A DNA stretch of 64,000 nucleotides from Parahaliea mediterranea (GTDB lineage Bacteria; Pseudomonadota; Gammaproteobacteria; Pseudomonadales; Halieaceae). Under the pieces are notes generated by a model, which worked only from the letters and a program-made list of their open reading frames with translations, was not told where the DNA came from and ran no database searches. Location of the stretch: the NCBI RefSeq assembly GCF_003402235.1, contig NZ_QEWO01000004.1, positions 1-64,000 on the forward strand. Reading direction: 5' to 3'. Shown here one piece after another: positions 43,788 to 55,627 of the stretch. Numbering within the stretch: the stretch's first letter is position 1; every line of letters starts with the position of its first letter. The translations under genes and the position numbers were made by a program.

Positions 43788-44992
43788 CAGACCACTCCCT
43801 CGGTGCGCAGGGCGTCGATCTCCGCCTCGTCCAGCCCCAGCAACTCGCCAAGCACTTCCTGGTTGTGGCTGCCAACGCCCTGCCCGGGCCAGTCGGTGCG
43901 CCCCGGCGTGTCCGCCAGCTTGGGCATGATGGCGGGGATGTGCAGCGGCTTGCCGTCGATCTCCACCTGTTCGAACATGCCGCGGGCGTTAAAGTGCGGG
44001 TCGCGCATCTGGTCTTCCACGTTGTACACCAGGCCCACTGGCACCCGCTGCGCCTCCAGAACCTCCACCACCTCGGCCGCCGTGCGCCCGGCGCACCAGT
44101 CGGCCAGGGCCTTGTCGATCACCTCCACATGGCGCACGCGGCCTTCGTTGTGGGCCATCTCCGGATTCTCCGCCATCTCGGGATGCCCGGCGGCCACCAT
44201 CAGGCGCTTGAAGATGGAGTCGCCGTTGCCGCCGATAATCACAAACTTGCCGTCACCGCAGGTGTAGGTGTTGGTGGGCACAATGCCGGTGAGCGTTGTG
44301 CCGGATGCCTCGCGAATCACGCCGGCACCCGAGTATTCGGGCACCACGCCTTCCATCAGGTTGAACATGGATTCGTACAGGGCCACATCCACCACCTGGC
44401 CCTCGCCCGACTGACGCTGGCGCTGCAGCAGGGCCAGGCAGATACCCAGGGCGGCGTGAATGGCGGCGATGGTATCGCCGGTGCTGAGGTTGGGCCGCAC
44501 CGGCGGCTCCCCCGGGAAGCCGTTGACATAACGAAAGCCACTGACCCCTTCCGTCACCGAGGCGTAGCCGGGCTTGGCGGCATAGGGGCCGGTCTGGCCA
44601 TAGCCGGAGATACGGGCATAAACCACCCCCGGGTTGACCTGCTTGATGTCCTCCGGGCCCATGCCCCACTCCTCCACCACCCCCGGGCGGAAATTCTCCA
44701 CCACCACGTCGGCACTGTGCATCAGCTTGCGCGCCAGTGCCCGGCCCTTCTCGCTTTTCAGGTCCAGCGTCACGCTCTTTTTGTTGCGCCCCAGGCTGCG
44801 ATACCAATGGGACGTACCGTTTTCCACAATGCGCCAGCCCCGAATCGGATCGCCCTTGCCCGGGGGCTCGATCTTGATCACCTCTGCCCCGAAGTAGCCG
44901 AGAATAGTGCTGGTGAAGGGCCCGGCCAGCAGCTGGCCGAGTTCGATAACGCGAATGCCATCCAGCGGGCGCTGGGACGGGGTGCTGGACAT
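43787..44992 (-). CDS. CaiB/BaiF family CoA-transferase
   Basis: 401-residue family III CoA-transferase. The N-terminal IRVIELGQLLAGPFTSTILG, GKGDPIRGWR, SVTLDLKSEKGR and the catalytic Asp in GQVVDVALYESMFNLMEG follow the formyl/succinyl-CoA transferase pattern and not the racemase pattern at 12804. It probably loads CoA onto a carboxylic acid from succinyl- or acetyl-CoA. CGGAGGAA precedes the ATG. The lactonase gene follows with a one-base overlap. The 184-bp upstream gap contains an exact TTTAAT-N4-ATTAAA operator. Confidence 0.88.
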   Translation of the reverse strand: MSSTPSQRPLDGIRVIELGQLLAGPFTSTILGYFGAEVIKIEPPGKGDPIRGWRIVENGTSHWYRSLGRNKKSVTLDLKSEKGRALARKLMHSADVVVENFRPGVVEEWGMGPEDIKQVNPGVVYARISGYGQTGPYAAKPGYASVTEGVSGFRYVNGFPGEPPVRPNLSTGDTIAAIHAALGICLALLQRQRQSGEGQVVDVALYESMFNLMEGVVPEYSGAGVIREASGTTLTGIVPTNTYTCGDGKFVIIGGNGDSIFKRLMVAAGHPEMAENPEMAHNEGRVRHVEVIDKALADWCAGRTAAEVVEVLEAQRVPVGLVYNVEDQMRDPHFNARGMFEQVEIDGKPLHIPAIMPKLADTPGRTDWPGQGVGSHNQEVLGELLGLDEAEIDALRTEGVV

Positions 44993-45078
44993 ACTGGTTC
45001 CTCCGAACGGGCGGCCTCAACCGAACAACGCCGCGCCAGCCCCGCAGGGGCCGGCAGACTTAGTTATTGCAAAATTAT

Positions 45079-45094
45079 TTTAATATTGATTAAA
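45079..45094 (-). promoter_or_regulatory. Operator TTTAAT-N4-ATTAAA before the CoA-transferase
   Basis: Exact copy (TTTAAT ATTG ATTAAA), 87 bp before the CoA-transferase start. On the minus strand it follows a TTGCGT -35-like box (45094-45099) and lies where the promoter spacer should be, as at 8420 and 32204. Confidence 0.7.
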
Positions 45095-45176
45095 CGCAAT
45101 ACACAAGCCCGGGCTACGTGTTCTTTGTGGCTCCTTCAAAAAGGCTCTCCCGCCCGCCACACTCACTTGCACCCGC

Positions 45177-46295
45177 TCACAGGCCCACATAACTCACCCG
45201 ATACACCACCCCGGCGTAATCGTCAGACAGCAACAGGCTGCCATCGGCCAGTGGCTGCAGATCCACCGGGCGGCCCCAGTAGGAGTCGTCCTCGTCGTTG
45301 TTCAGCCAGCCGTCGATAAAGGGCCGGTAAGCCACCACCTCGTTGCCCTGAAGCACCGCCATTTTCACCCGGTAGCCGATCTTCTCGCTGCGGTTCCAGG
45401 AGCCGTGCTCAACGATGAACAGGTGGCGATAGGCCGCCGGAAAAGACGCGCCTTCGTAAAAATGAACGGTCAGCGGCGCCACGTGGGGGCCGAGTTTTAA
45501 CACTGGCGCGGTGTAATCCGCCGGGTTCCTGCCTTCGCCAAACTCCGGGTCGCGCACGTCACCGGCGTGGAAGTAGGGGTAGCCGAAGTGCTCTCCGGGC
45601 TCGCTCACCCGGTTCAGCTCGCAGTAGGGCACCTCGTCGCCCATCATGTCGCGGCCGTTGTCGCCAAACCACAGCTCGCCGCTGCCTGGGTGCCAGTCAA
45701 AGCCCACCGTATTGCGCACACCGCGGGCGTACACCTCGTAACTCTGGCCATCCTCTGCGTAGCGCAAAATGGTGGCATAGGGCTCTGGCTCGTCGCAGAT
45801 GTTGCAGGGCGCCCCCACCGGCACGTAGAGGTGGCCGTCGGGGCCAAAATCAATGAACTTCCAGCCGTGACGCTTCGCCGTGGGCAGCCCGTCGACGAAC
45901 TGCGTGTAGGCCAATTCCTTCCCGGAGGCCAGCTGTGCCTCGATATCCGCGTAGCGCCGCACGCTGCTGATCTGGGCCACGTACAGGTCGCCGTCCCGGT
46001 AGGCCACCCCGGAGGGCATCGTGAGCCCTGTTGCCATCACCCGCTTGGTATCCGGCCTGCCGTCGCCATCGCTGTCGCTGATGGCGTACACCTCGCCGGC
46101 GCTGCGGGTGCCGATAAACAGGGTGCCTTTGTCGCCCAGGGCCATCTGCCGGGCATTGGGCACATCATCCACATAAACCTCGATGGCAAAGCCATCCGGC
46201 AGGTTCAGCTGCTGTAGCGGCAGCTCCGCCGCCCCGGCGCCCACCGCAACGCCCGCCGCCATCACCAAACCCGTCATTGCCCCATACCCGCGCAC
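45177..46295 (-). CDS. Sorbosone/glucose dehydrogenase-like PQQ-type beta-propeller, exported
   Basis: A 372-residue exported protein. A short signal peptide (MTGLVMAAGVAVGAGAAELP) is followed by a six-bladed propeller of the GSDH/sorbosone dehydrogenase type. LPDGFAIEVYVDDVPNARQM, DVRDP, GAPCNICDEPEP, ARGVRNTVGFDWHP and IVEHGSWNRSEKIGYRV are characteristic. Such proteins use PQQ to oxidise sugars or alcohols in the periplasm. The GTG at 46295 is chosen because AAGGAG lies 6 bases before it and the signal sequence follows; the frame stays open for a further 91 codons, but that stretch is Ala/Arg/Val low-complexity and spans tandem repeats. Divergent from leuS. Confidence 0.82.
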   Translation of the reverse strand: MRGYGAMTGLVMAAGVAVGAGAAELPLQQLNLPDGFAIEVYVDDVPNARQMALGDKGTLFIGTRSAGEVYAISDSDGDGRPDTKRVMATGLTMPSGVAYRDGDLYVAQISSVRRYADIEAQLASGKELAYTQFVDGLPTAKRHGWKFIDFGPDGHLYVPVGAPCNICDEPEPYATILRYAEDGQSYEVYARGVRNTVGFDWHPGSGELWFGDNGRDMMGDEVPYCELNRVSEPGEHFGYPYFHAGDVRDPEFGEGRNPADYTAPVLKLGPHVAPLTVHFYEGASFPAAYRHLFIVEHGSWNRSEKIGYRVKMAVLQGNEVVAYRPFIDGWLNNDEDDSYWGRPVDLQPLADGSLLLSDDYAGVVYRVSYVGL

Positions 46296-49157
<2,862 letters not shown>

Positions 49158-49172
49158 TTGCCGGAGCCTGCC

Positions 49173-49721
49173 ATGCCTTATCAACCCCTGCCCCAGCGCC
49201 TCGCCCGCTTCGCCCTGCTGTGCAGCCTGTGCACCCTGCTTGCCGCCTGCGGCTTCCAGCTGCGCGGCAACAGCAGCGCCACCGCCCTGCCCGAAAGCTG
49301 GCGCAGCCTGTACCTGGACACCGGCAACCCGAACAGCGAATTCAGCCGCGAGGTCATGGCGCGCTTTTCCGCCAACGGCATCACCTGGGTGGAAAGCCGC
49401 GACGAGGCGGCCTTTGTGCTGAGCCTGGGGCCAGAGCATTTCAGCCAGCGCAACCTGTCTCTCAACCGCGAGGCCCGGGCGGCGGAATTCGAGCTGACCA
49501 TGCAGACCCAGTTCGCCGTGCTGCAGCCGGGCAATGCCACCCCCATCATCGAGCCGAGCAGTGCCTCGGTCGTCAAGCAGATGGAAAACGACCCGCGCAA
49601 CGTTGTGGGCAAGGCCGAGGAAATTCGCATCCTCAAGGGTGAGATGCGCTCCGAGTTGGCCCAGCAGATTCTGCGCCGCATCGGCTTCTTCGCCGCCAAC
49701 GCCACCCGCCAGGCAGGCTGA
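49173..49721 (+). CDS. lptE: LPS-assembly lipoprotein LptE
   Basis: Outer-membrane lipoprotein that forms the LPS translocon with LptD. The signal sequence ends in the lipobox LLAAC (Cys near residue 27), followed by GFQLRGNSS, the usual start of LptE/RlpB. 182 residues in total. The ATG at 49173 is chosen, with GGAG upstream; the frame opens at 49158 with a TTG that has no site. The gene is between leuS and holA, its conserved position. Confidence 0.93.
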   Translation: MPYQPLPQRLARFALLCSLCTLLAACGFQLRGNSSATALPESWRSLYLDTGNPNSEFSREVMARFSANGITWVESRDEAAFVLSLGPEHFSQRNLSLNREARAAEFELTMQTQFAVLQPGNATPIIEPSSASVVKQMENDPRNVVGKAEEIRILKGEMRSELAQQILRRIGFFAANATRQAG

Positions 49722-49728
49722 GCCCACC

Positions 49729-50742
49729 GTGCGGCTCTACCCGGAGAAACTGGCCGCCCACCTCCAGCAGCAGTGCCTGCCGGTCTACCTGGTATCCGGG
49801 GACGAGACCCTGCTGGTGCAGGAATGCGCCGACCAGGTGCGCGCCGCCGCCCGCGCCGCCGGCTGCAGCGACCGGGAAGTGATTGAGGTCGACGGCAAGG
49901 GCTTTGACTGGCAGGTGCTGCTGAACAGCGCCGCCGACATGTCCCTGTTCGGCGACCGCAAGCTGATCGAACTGCGCATTCCCTCCGGCAAACCCGGGGC
50001 CGAGGGCAGCAAGGCGCTCTGTGAATACCTGCAGCGCAGCAGTGGCGACGACATTCTGCTGTTGGTGCTTGGCAAAATCGACAAGGCCTCCCAGAACAGC
50101 AAGTGGTTCAAGGCTATCGACGCCGCCGGCGCCTGGTTGCAGGTGTGGGAAGTAAAACCCCAGGACCTGCCCCGCTGGCTGGGCCAGCGCCTAGAAGGCG
50201 CCGGCCTCTCCGCCGACCGCGACGCCCTGCAATTACTGGCGGACCGGGTGGAGGGCAACCTGCTGGCGGCGGTGCAGGAAGTGGAAAAACTCAAACTGCT
50301 GGCGCCAGAGCGGCACATCAGCGCCGACACCGTCACCACCGCGGTGGCGGACAACGCCCGCTTCAACCTGTTCGCCATGGTGGACGCCGCCCTGCAGGGC
50401 GATGCGGCGAACAGCCTGCGCATGCTGCACGGGCTGCGCGGCGAAGGCACCGACGCCACCGTGGCCCTGTGGGCCCTGGCGCGGGAAATTCGCAGCCTGT
50501 ATGAACTGCAGGCGCAATGCCGGCAGGGCTCCCAGCAGCAGGTGCTGCAGCAGGCCATCAAGCAGCGCAAACTGTGGCCGAACCGCCTGGGCCTGGTGCA
50601 GGGCGCCCTGAATCGCCACAACCTTGACGCCCTGGGCGAACTGCTGCAACTGGCTGCGGCCATTGATGGCAGCATCAAGGGTTACGCCCAGGGGCGGCCC
50701 TGGAACGGACTGGAGCGCCTGGTAGCGCGCCTGGCGGCGTAG
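49729..50742 (+). CDS. holA: DNA polymerase III delta subunit
   Basis: HolA opens the beta clamp within the clamp loader. The 337 residues show the family pattern YPEKLAAHL, VYLVSGDETLLVQECAD, the DMSLFGDRKLIELRIPSG segment, LQLLADRVEGNLLAAVQEVEKL and ALWALAREIRSLYEL. The start is a GTG at 49729, 7 bp after lptE, with only a weak ribosome site; an ATG inside lptE would give an unlikely long extension. The 297-bp gap downstream (50743-51039) has no gene but a LexA box. Confidence 0.94.
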   Translation: MRLYPEKLAAHLQQQCLPVYLVSGDETLLVQECADQVRAAARAAGCSDREVIEVDGKGFDWQVLLNSAADMSLFGDRKLIELRIPSGKPGAEGSKALCEYLQRSSGDDILLLVLGKIDKASQNSKWFKAIDAAGAWLQVWEVKPQDLPRWLGQRLEGAGLSADRDALQLLADRVEGNLLAAVQEVEKLKLLAPERHISADTVTTAVADNARFNLFAMVDAALQGDAANSLRMLHGLRGEGTDATVALWALAREIRSLYELQAQCRQGSQQQVLQQAIKQRKLWPNRLGLVQGALNRHNLDALGELLQLAAAIDGSIKGYAQGRPWNGLERLVARLAA

Positions 50743-50992
50743 GCGCGGCAAGCCCTCGCCCCGCCACCTGCCTGAGCCGTCCCGGCCGCAGCGGGCCGCC
50801 ATTCTGCAAGCATTCTGTTTGCCCCTCTCGGCAATCTTGCACAGCCATCCACGCAGCCGCCTTGAAGTGCCAGCGTGCCGGCACTCCATTGCCCATTGCC
50901 GATTGCCCCACCTGTCGCCCAGGCGGGCACATGCCGTGGAGCGGGACTTTTCACGCCCACCGGGTGCTTGCTTTATGCCTCCGGCGCAACTA

Positions 50993-51008
50993 CTGTATAT
51001 CCATACAG
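50993..51008 (+). promoter_or_regulatory. LexA (SOS) box
   Basis: CTGTATATCCATACAG fits the gammaproteobacterial LexA consensus CTGT-N8-ACAG with perfect outer arms and an AT-rich core. It is 31 bp before the ATG of the ImuA/SulA-like gene, where LexA would block transcription until DNA damage. Confidence 0.88.
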
Positions 51009-51039
51009 TTAATCACAGTAGCCCCGGGGGAGCACTGCC

Positions 51040-51744
51040 ATGAACCCAGCCAACAGCCACCTTGAGCACCGCCCGCATCGCCAGAGCGCCTGGCGCGACA
51101 TCGCACCCGACCTGCCCGGGCTGGGCGGTTCGGCCAACAGCGCGCGCCACCACCCGGCGGGCCTGCCCACTGGCTTCGCGGCGCTGGATGCTGCACTGAC
51201 GCAGGAGGGCTGGCCACCCGGCACCTGCATTGAAGTGCTCAGCGACAGCTGCGGCATGGGGGCCATGGGCCTGTTCCTGCCGGCCATGGAGAGCCTCACT
51301 GGCCAGGGGCGCTGGCAGGCCTTTGTCGCCCCGCCCTTTACCCCCTACGCCCCGCTGCTGAAGGCCCGGGGAGTGGATATTGGCCAGGTGTTGCTGGTTC
51401 ACCCGCACAGCCGGGCACAGCGGCTGGCCAGCATCGAGCGGGCCCTGCTCAGCAGCACCTGCAGCGTTGTGTTCGGCTGGCTGGGCGCGGGGGATTACCA
51501 ACCCGGCGAATTGCAGCGGCTGGAGGCCGCCGCGGCCGCCGGCGACACCCTGGCGGTGCTGTTTCGCGCCACCAGCGCGGCTAACAGCGCCACACCCGCC
51601 GGCCTGCGCCTGCAGATGAGCGGCTATCGCCAGGTTCACATTGTGCAGCAGCGCGCTGGCAGGGCCGGCCTTGATATCTGCCTGTCGGATGACGACGATC
51701 TGCCCCAGCAGCCACAGTTGTGGGAGCTGCCGGCAGCACTTTGA
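51040..51744 (+). CDS. ImuA/SulA-family SOS protein
   Basis: 234 residues of the RecA-like ImuA/SulA family: FAALDAALTQEGWPPGTCIE, then a strand with GLFLPAMESL, and CSVVFGWLGAGDYQPGELQR near 145. Walker motifs are degenerate, as is usual for the family. A LexA box precedes it. ImuA normally sits with imuB and dnaE2 in a mutagenesis operon, but here the next genes are DUF2788 and LysM. It may therefore be a stand-alone SulA-type division inhibitor, or an ImuA whose partners are elsewhere. Confidence 0.8.
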   Translation: MNPANSHLEHRPHRQSAWRDIAPDLPGLGGSANSARHHPAGLPTGFAALDAALTQEGWPPGTCIEVLSDSCGMGAMGLFLPAMESLTGQGRWQAFVAPPFTPYAPLLKARGVDIGQVLLVHPHSRAQRLASIERALLSSTCSVVFGWLGAGDYQPGELQRLEAAAAAGDTLAVLFRATSAANSATPAGLRLQMSGYRQVHIVQQRAGRAGLDICLSDDDDLPQQPQLWELPAAL

Positions 51745-51802
51745 CACAGCCCGGCCCGCCCCCGACAATTTGCGGCACAGGCAAACAAACGGAACAGGGC
51801 GG

Positions 51803-52015
51803 ATGAAATTCGATGAATGGCTGAGCGACTGGGGCGTTACCCTTGGGGTGGGCGCCCTTATCCTGTTCATGATTTTTATTGTCTGGGACCTCGCCCGCCG
51901 CAGCAACGCCGGCAAGTTCGGCACCCTCATCCTCTACATTGGCCTCGCCATGGGCATATTCGGCTTCCTGATCAAAGTGGTCATCACCTACCTGATGGAG
52001 CGGGCCGGGGTCTAA
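51803..52015 (+). CDS. DUF2788 small membrane protein
   Basis: A 70-residue protein with two hydrophobic helices (about 13-30 and 42-64) and the family signature FIVWDLARRSNAGKFGT followed by GIFGFLIKVVI. Function is unknown. AACAGGGCGG lies before the ATG at 51803. Its stop codon lies within the first unit of a 13-bp tandem repeat. Confidence 0.85.
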   Translation: MKFDEWLSDWGVTLGVGALILFMIFIVWDLARRSNAGKFGTLILYIGLAMGIFGFLIKVVITYLMERAGV

Positions 52016-52061
52016 GGTGAAGGTCTAAGGTGAGGGTCTAAGGCGAAGGTCTAAGGCGAGG
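52010..52061. repeat. 13-bp tandem repeat spanning the DUF2788 stop codon
   Basis: Four units of GTCTAAGG(T/C)GA(A/G)G run head to tail, followed by a decayed fifth (ATCTAG). The first unit contains the final Val codon and TAA stop of DUF2788. Because 13 is not a multiple of 3, successive TAA triplets fall in all three frames. Confidence 0.9.
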
Positions 52062-52122
52062 ATCTAGCCAAAAAGGCACAGCCGGGGAAATTGCCGGGGG
52101 CAGCGCCCCCGGCACAACACAT

Positions 52123-52662
52123 TTACAGAGCGGGAATGCGCAGGCTCTGCCCGGGATAGATCCTGTCCGGGTCCTTGAGCATCGGTTCGTTGGCCTTGAA
52201 GATCACCATGTACTTGCCGGCATCGCCGTAGTGGGCCTTGGCAATGGCGCTCAGGGTATCGCCGGCCTGCACGGTGTAGAAGGTCGACTCCCCGGCCGCC
52301 GGCGCGGCATCACCAGCACCACCCGCGGCCGCTGACGGCGCGGCGGGGGCATCCACGCTGAGCTGGCAATCCACCTGGGCAATGCCGTGCTGGTTGCCGG
52401 CGCACAGTACGATTTTCTCCAGCGCCTCCTGGCTCGGCACCGAGCCCGTCAGGGTGGCCTTGTCGCCATTGACGCCCACCTGCACCTGCTCGCCGTCAAT
52501 GTCCAGCTCCGCCACCATGCGGCTGATACTCTGCGCGCGCAGTTCGTTCAGGCGCTCCGGAGAAATCTCCACCGGCTTGTTGATGTCCTTGTTATCCGTG
52601 CTGCCAAGCACGGCCTCGGTGAGCTTTTCGCCGGCGTCACTTACAAAATCGAATAAACCCAT
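52123..52662 (-). CDS. BON/LysM-domain protein, Kbp (YgaU)-like
   Basis: 179 residues. An N-terminal BON-type domain (about 25-100: ERLNELRAQSISRMV, VGVNGDKATLTGSVPSQEAL) is followed by an Ala/Gly linker (103-125) and a C-terminal LysM domain (YTVQAGDTLSAIAKAHYGD, ANEPMLKDPDRIYPGQSLRI). The layout matches Kbp/YgaU, a cytoplasmic potassium-binding stress protein. There is no signal peptide. The ATG at 52662 begins the MGLFDFVSDAGEKL start common to the family; an in-frame extension is rejected. It is divergent from the macrodomain gene. Confidence 0.88.
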   Translation of the reverse strand: MGLFDFVSDAGEKLTEAVLGSTDNKDINKPVEISPERLNELRAQSISRMVAELDIDGEQVQVGVNGDKATLTGSVPSQEALEKIVLCAGNQHGIAQVDCQLSVDAPAAPSAAAGGAGDAAPAAGESTFYTVQAGDTLSAIAKAHYGDAGKYMVIFKANEPMLKDPDRIYPGQSLRIPAL

Positions 52663-52779
52663 TGCGGTGCATACTCCTGTCCATGAAAAAAGCAGCCGGG
52701 CAGCGCCGCGGCCACCATCACTATAGACCAGCCATGCGAAGGAGTAACATAAAAGCCTCACAGGCAAGCAGGTGCAGCC

Positions 52780-53292
52780 ATGTCAGGCATCAAACTGGTA
52801 CTGGGCGATATCACCACCGCGGAGGTGGACGCCATCGTCAATGCCGCCAACGAACACATGCTGGGGGGCGGGGGTGTGGACGGCGCCATTCACCGGGCCG
52901 CGGGGCCGGCGCTGCTGGCCGCCTGCCGGGAGGTTGCCGAGGCCAACGGCGTGCGCTGCCCCACTGGCCAGGCACGCATTACGGCTGCCGGGAATCTCAA
53001 GGCCCGCTATGTAATCCACACGGTGGGGCCGGTCTATGCGTTTGTGGATAACCCCGCGCAGCTGCTGGCAAGCGCGTACCGCAGCAGTTACCAGCTGGCG
53101 CTGGAACACGGCTGCAAACGCCTGGCGGTGCCGGCCATTTCCTGCGGGGTGTATGGCTACCCGCTGGCCGACGCCGCCCGGATAGCCCTGGGGGTGAGCA
53201 GCGAGGCGCCCTACCGCGATCTGGATATCACCTTCTACCTGTTCAGCCAGGCGATTTACGACATCTGGATTGCGGAACTCGGGCGCCGGTAA
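52780..53292 (+). CDS. Macrodomain protein, O-acetyl-ADP-ribose deacetylase type
   Basis: 170 residues covering one macrodomain of the YmdB/MacroD type, which removes acetyl from O-acetyl-ADP-ribose or ADP-ribose from proteins. [20 protein letters not shown] (about 21-40) has the catalytic-type Asn and Asp, and [16 protein letters not shown] closes the pocket. Length is that of the single-domain enzyme. It stands alone between the LysM gene and the convergent DUF885 gene 3 bp away. Confidence 0.92.
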   Translation: MSGIKLVLGDITTAEVDAIVNAANEHMLGGGGVDGAIHRAAGPALLAACREVAEANGVRCPTGQARITAAGNLKARYVIHTVGPVYAFVDNPAQLLASAYRSSYQLALEHGCKRLAVPAISCGVYGYPLADAARIALGVSSEAPYRDLDITFYLFSQAIYDIWIAELGRR

Positions 53293-53295
53293 GTC

Positions 53296-55176
53296 TCAGG
53301 CCTTGCCGCCGCGCTCGATCAGCGCGTCGATCTTCTGCTCAAGGATGGACAGGGGCACCGGGCCGTCCTTCAGCACCTCGTCATGGAAGGCGCGAATGTC
53401 GAAATCATCACCCAGCGCTTCCCGCGCCTTTTCCCGCAGCTCCACAATTTTCAGCTTGCCGATCAGGTAGGCGGTGGCCTGCCCGGGCATGGCGATGTAG
53501 CGCTCGATGGCCTTGGTGGAATCACCCGGCGAGTTGGGGGTGTTCTCCAGCAGGTAGTCGATGGCCTGCTCCCGCGTCCAGCGCTTGCTGTGAATACCGG
53601 TATCCACCACCAGGCGGCAGGCCCGCCACAGCTCCATGGCCAGGCGGCCAAAATCGGAGTATGGGTCCTGGTAGAAGCCCATCTCCTTCGGCAGCTGCTC
53701 GGTGTAAAGGCCCCAGCCCTCAGTGTAGGCGGTAAAGCTCGCGTACTTCTGGAACTCGGGAATATCCTTCAGCTCCACCGAAATGGCGCGCTGCATGTGG
53801 TGGCCGGGAATGCCCTCGTGATAGGCCAGGGCCTCCATCTGGTACTTGGGCATGTCCATCATGTTGTACAGGTTCGCGTAGTAAATGCCGGGGCGGGAGC
53901 CGTCGGCGGGCGGGCCGTTGTAAAAGGCCTTGCCGGCGGACTGTTCGCGGAAGGGCTCCACCCGCTTCACCACCAGTTCCGCCTTGGGAATCAGGCCGAA
54001 CTGCTCGGGAATGTGCTCGCGCATCACGTCGATCAGGCGGGTGGCCTCGGCCAGGTAGTCGGCGCGACCCTCGTCGGTGTTGGGGTAGTAGAACTGCTTG
54101 TCAGTCCGCATGTACTCGAAAAAGTCCACTAGGGTGCCATCGAAACCCACCGCGTCCTTGATGGCGTTCATTGCCTTGTGGATGCGCGCCACTTCCCGAA
54201 GGCCAATGTCGTGCACCTCGTCGGCGGAGAGATCCGTGGTGGTAAACCAGCGCAGACGCTCGGCGTAAAAGGCATCGCCGTTGTCGAACTTCCACACGCC
54301 ATCGTCACCGCTGGCCTTGGCCGCCTGTGCCTCAATCGCCACAATCAGCTTCTCGTAGGCCGGCTTGACCACGTCCACCAGGGCTGTGCGGGCCGCGTCC
54401 AGCAGGCGCTGGCGCTCGGCGTCGTCAATTTCCAGTGCCGCCACCTTGCTCTGGAAGTCGGCCCACAGGGTGGCATCCTCACCGGATGCGTCGAAGGGCA
54501 CCCCACTGATAATGTTCCTGGATGCCTGGACCATGGGCGGGTACTGCCAGTCCGCCAGCAACAGGTTCTGCGCCTCGCGGATCTCCATCTGCTCGATCAC
54601 TTCGTCAAACCAGGTGCCGACGTTGTTGAGCCGGCCAATGTAGTCCTCGGCATCCTTCACACTCTTTACGGTGTGGATGTTGATGAGGTTGCTGGCCACC
54701 TGGGTGTGGGGGCCGCGGTACTGCTGGATAACAAACAGGTGATGGCGGAAATCGTCGCTGGCAATCTGGCGCTGCAAATCCAGCTTGTAGAGGTCGTAGG
54801 ACAGTTGCTGCGCCGGCGTGAGGGCCGCGCGGTCGAATTCCGCTATCTGCTTCAGGCGCGCTTCAAGGATGGCCCGCTCTTCGTCGTAGTAGGCCTCGGA
54901 GTCCGGGTCCCACTTGTCGTTGTTGATCTTGATGCCGCGATAGCTGGCGCTCATCGGGTGACGCGCCATGTCCACCGCGTAGTTTTCATCCAGGAAGGTG
55001 CGGAAGGCCGCGCTGACATCCGCATCTGCCTGGGCCGGAGGCGGGCTGATGGCGGGCGCGCTCTGGCCTGCCTGTGGGGCGCTGTCGGCCCCGGCTTTTT
55101 GCTCGTCCCGGGAGCAGGCATTCAGCAGCAGGGCTCCCATCCCCGCCAGGGCTACCGCTTGGGCTAATTTTTTCAA
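53296..55176 (-). CDS. DUF885 lipoprotein, putative metallopeptidase
   Basis: 626 residues. A lipobox (LLLNACS, Cys near 21) anchors it to a membrane, with a Pro/Ala-rich linker to about 55. The DUF885 domain carries HEGIPGHHMQ near residue 451, the HExxPGHH-type zinc motif, and ASFTAYTEGWGLYTEQLPKE downstream supplies further conserved acids. These proteins are thought to be periplasmic peptidases; the substrate is unknown. The upstream region to 55627 shows no clear promoter. Confidence 0.88.
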   Translation of the reverse strand: MKKLAQAVALAGMGALLLNACSRDEQKAGADSAPQAGQSAPAISPPPAQADADVSAAFRTFLDENYAVDMARHPMSASYRGIKINNDKWDPDSEAYYDEERAILEARLKQIAEFDRAALTPAQQLSYDLYKLDLQRQIASDDFRHHLFVIQQYRGPHTQVASNLINIHTVKSVKDAEDYIGRLNNVGTWFDEVIEQMEIREAQNLLLADWQYPPMVQASRNIISGVPFDASGEDATLWADFQSKVAALEIDDAERQRLLDAARTALVDVVKPAYEKLIVAIEAQAAKASGDDGVWKFDNGDAFYAERLRWFTTTDLSADEVHDIGLREVARIHKAMNAIKDAVGFDGTLVDFFEYMRTDKQFYYPNTDEGRADYLAEATRLIDVMREHIPEQFGLIPKAELVVKRVEPFREQSAGKAFYNGPPADGSRPGIYYANLYNMMDMPKYQMEALAYHEGIPGHHMQRAISVELKDIPEFQKYASFTAYTEGWGLYTEQLPKEMGFYQDPYSDFGRLAMELWRACRLVVDTGIHSKRWTREQAIDYLLENTPNSPGDSTKAIERYIAMPGQATAYLIGKLKIVELREKAREALGDDFDIRAFHDEVLKDGPVPLSILEQKIDALIERGGKA

Positions 55177-55627
55177 AACAGGTCCTCTCGTGTTACACGC
55201 TGGGCTTTGTTCGGGATTGCAGGCTGCGCCTGCAAAGTGCAGGCATCATCCCGCAGCGGGCGGGGGATTTCCAGTTTGCCGGGCCCGCTGCGCTGGCGCC
55301 CGAAACCGGGGCCGGTTGCGCGCTGCCAGCCCCCCTGAAAAGGCAGAACATGCCGGCGCTCAGCCAGCCCGCAGCCGGCAGGCAGCCAATTCACAGCCGG
55401 CCACAACATCATAACCCACTGTTTTTATTGGATTTTATTCCATCCGCAGCGCCATACACGACAATTGTGAAATTATTATGACACCTGCATGACAGTGATA
55501 GATGCGCGCCGAAACGCCGCCGTATGATGGTTCCAGACACGGCGGGAAATCGGCCTGCCACAACAACAATGCGCCGCGAGGCGCCTATTCCAGCCGTCAC
55601 CGACGGCCGCTTTAGGAGGCACGCACC
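55177..55627. other. 451-bp intergenic region between divergent genes
   Basis: No supported gene, RNA or repeat. It contains a short CCGTC/GACGG hairpin near 55595-55610 and the TAGGAGG ribosome site of the next gene. An AT-richer part around 55440-55500 (ATTGTGAAATTATTATGACA) may hold the promoter of the small exported protein. Confidence 0.4.

Noticed and set aside
43787-44992. Second alpha-methylacyl-CoA racemase
   Set aside because: It has the VDVALYE transferase motif and lacks the GHD/GDYGGGG racemase motifs seen at 12804.
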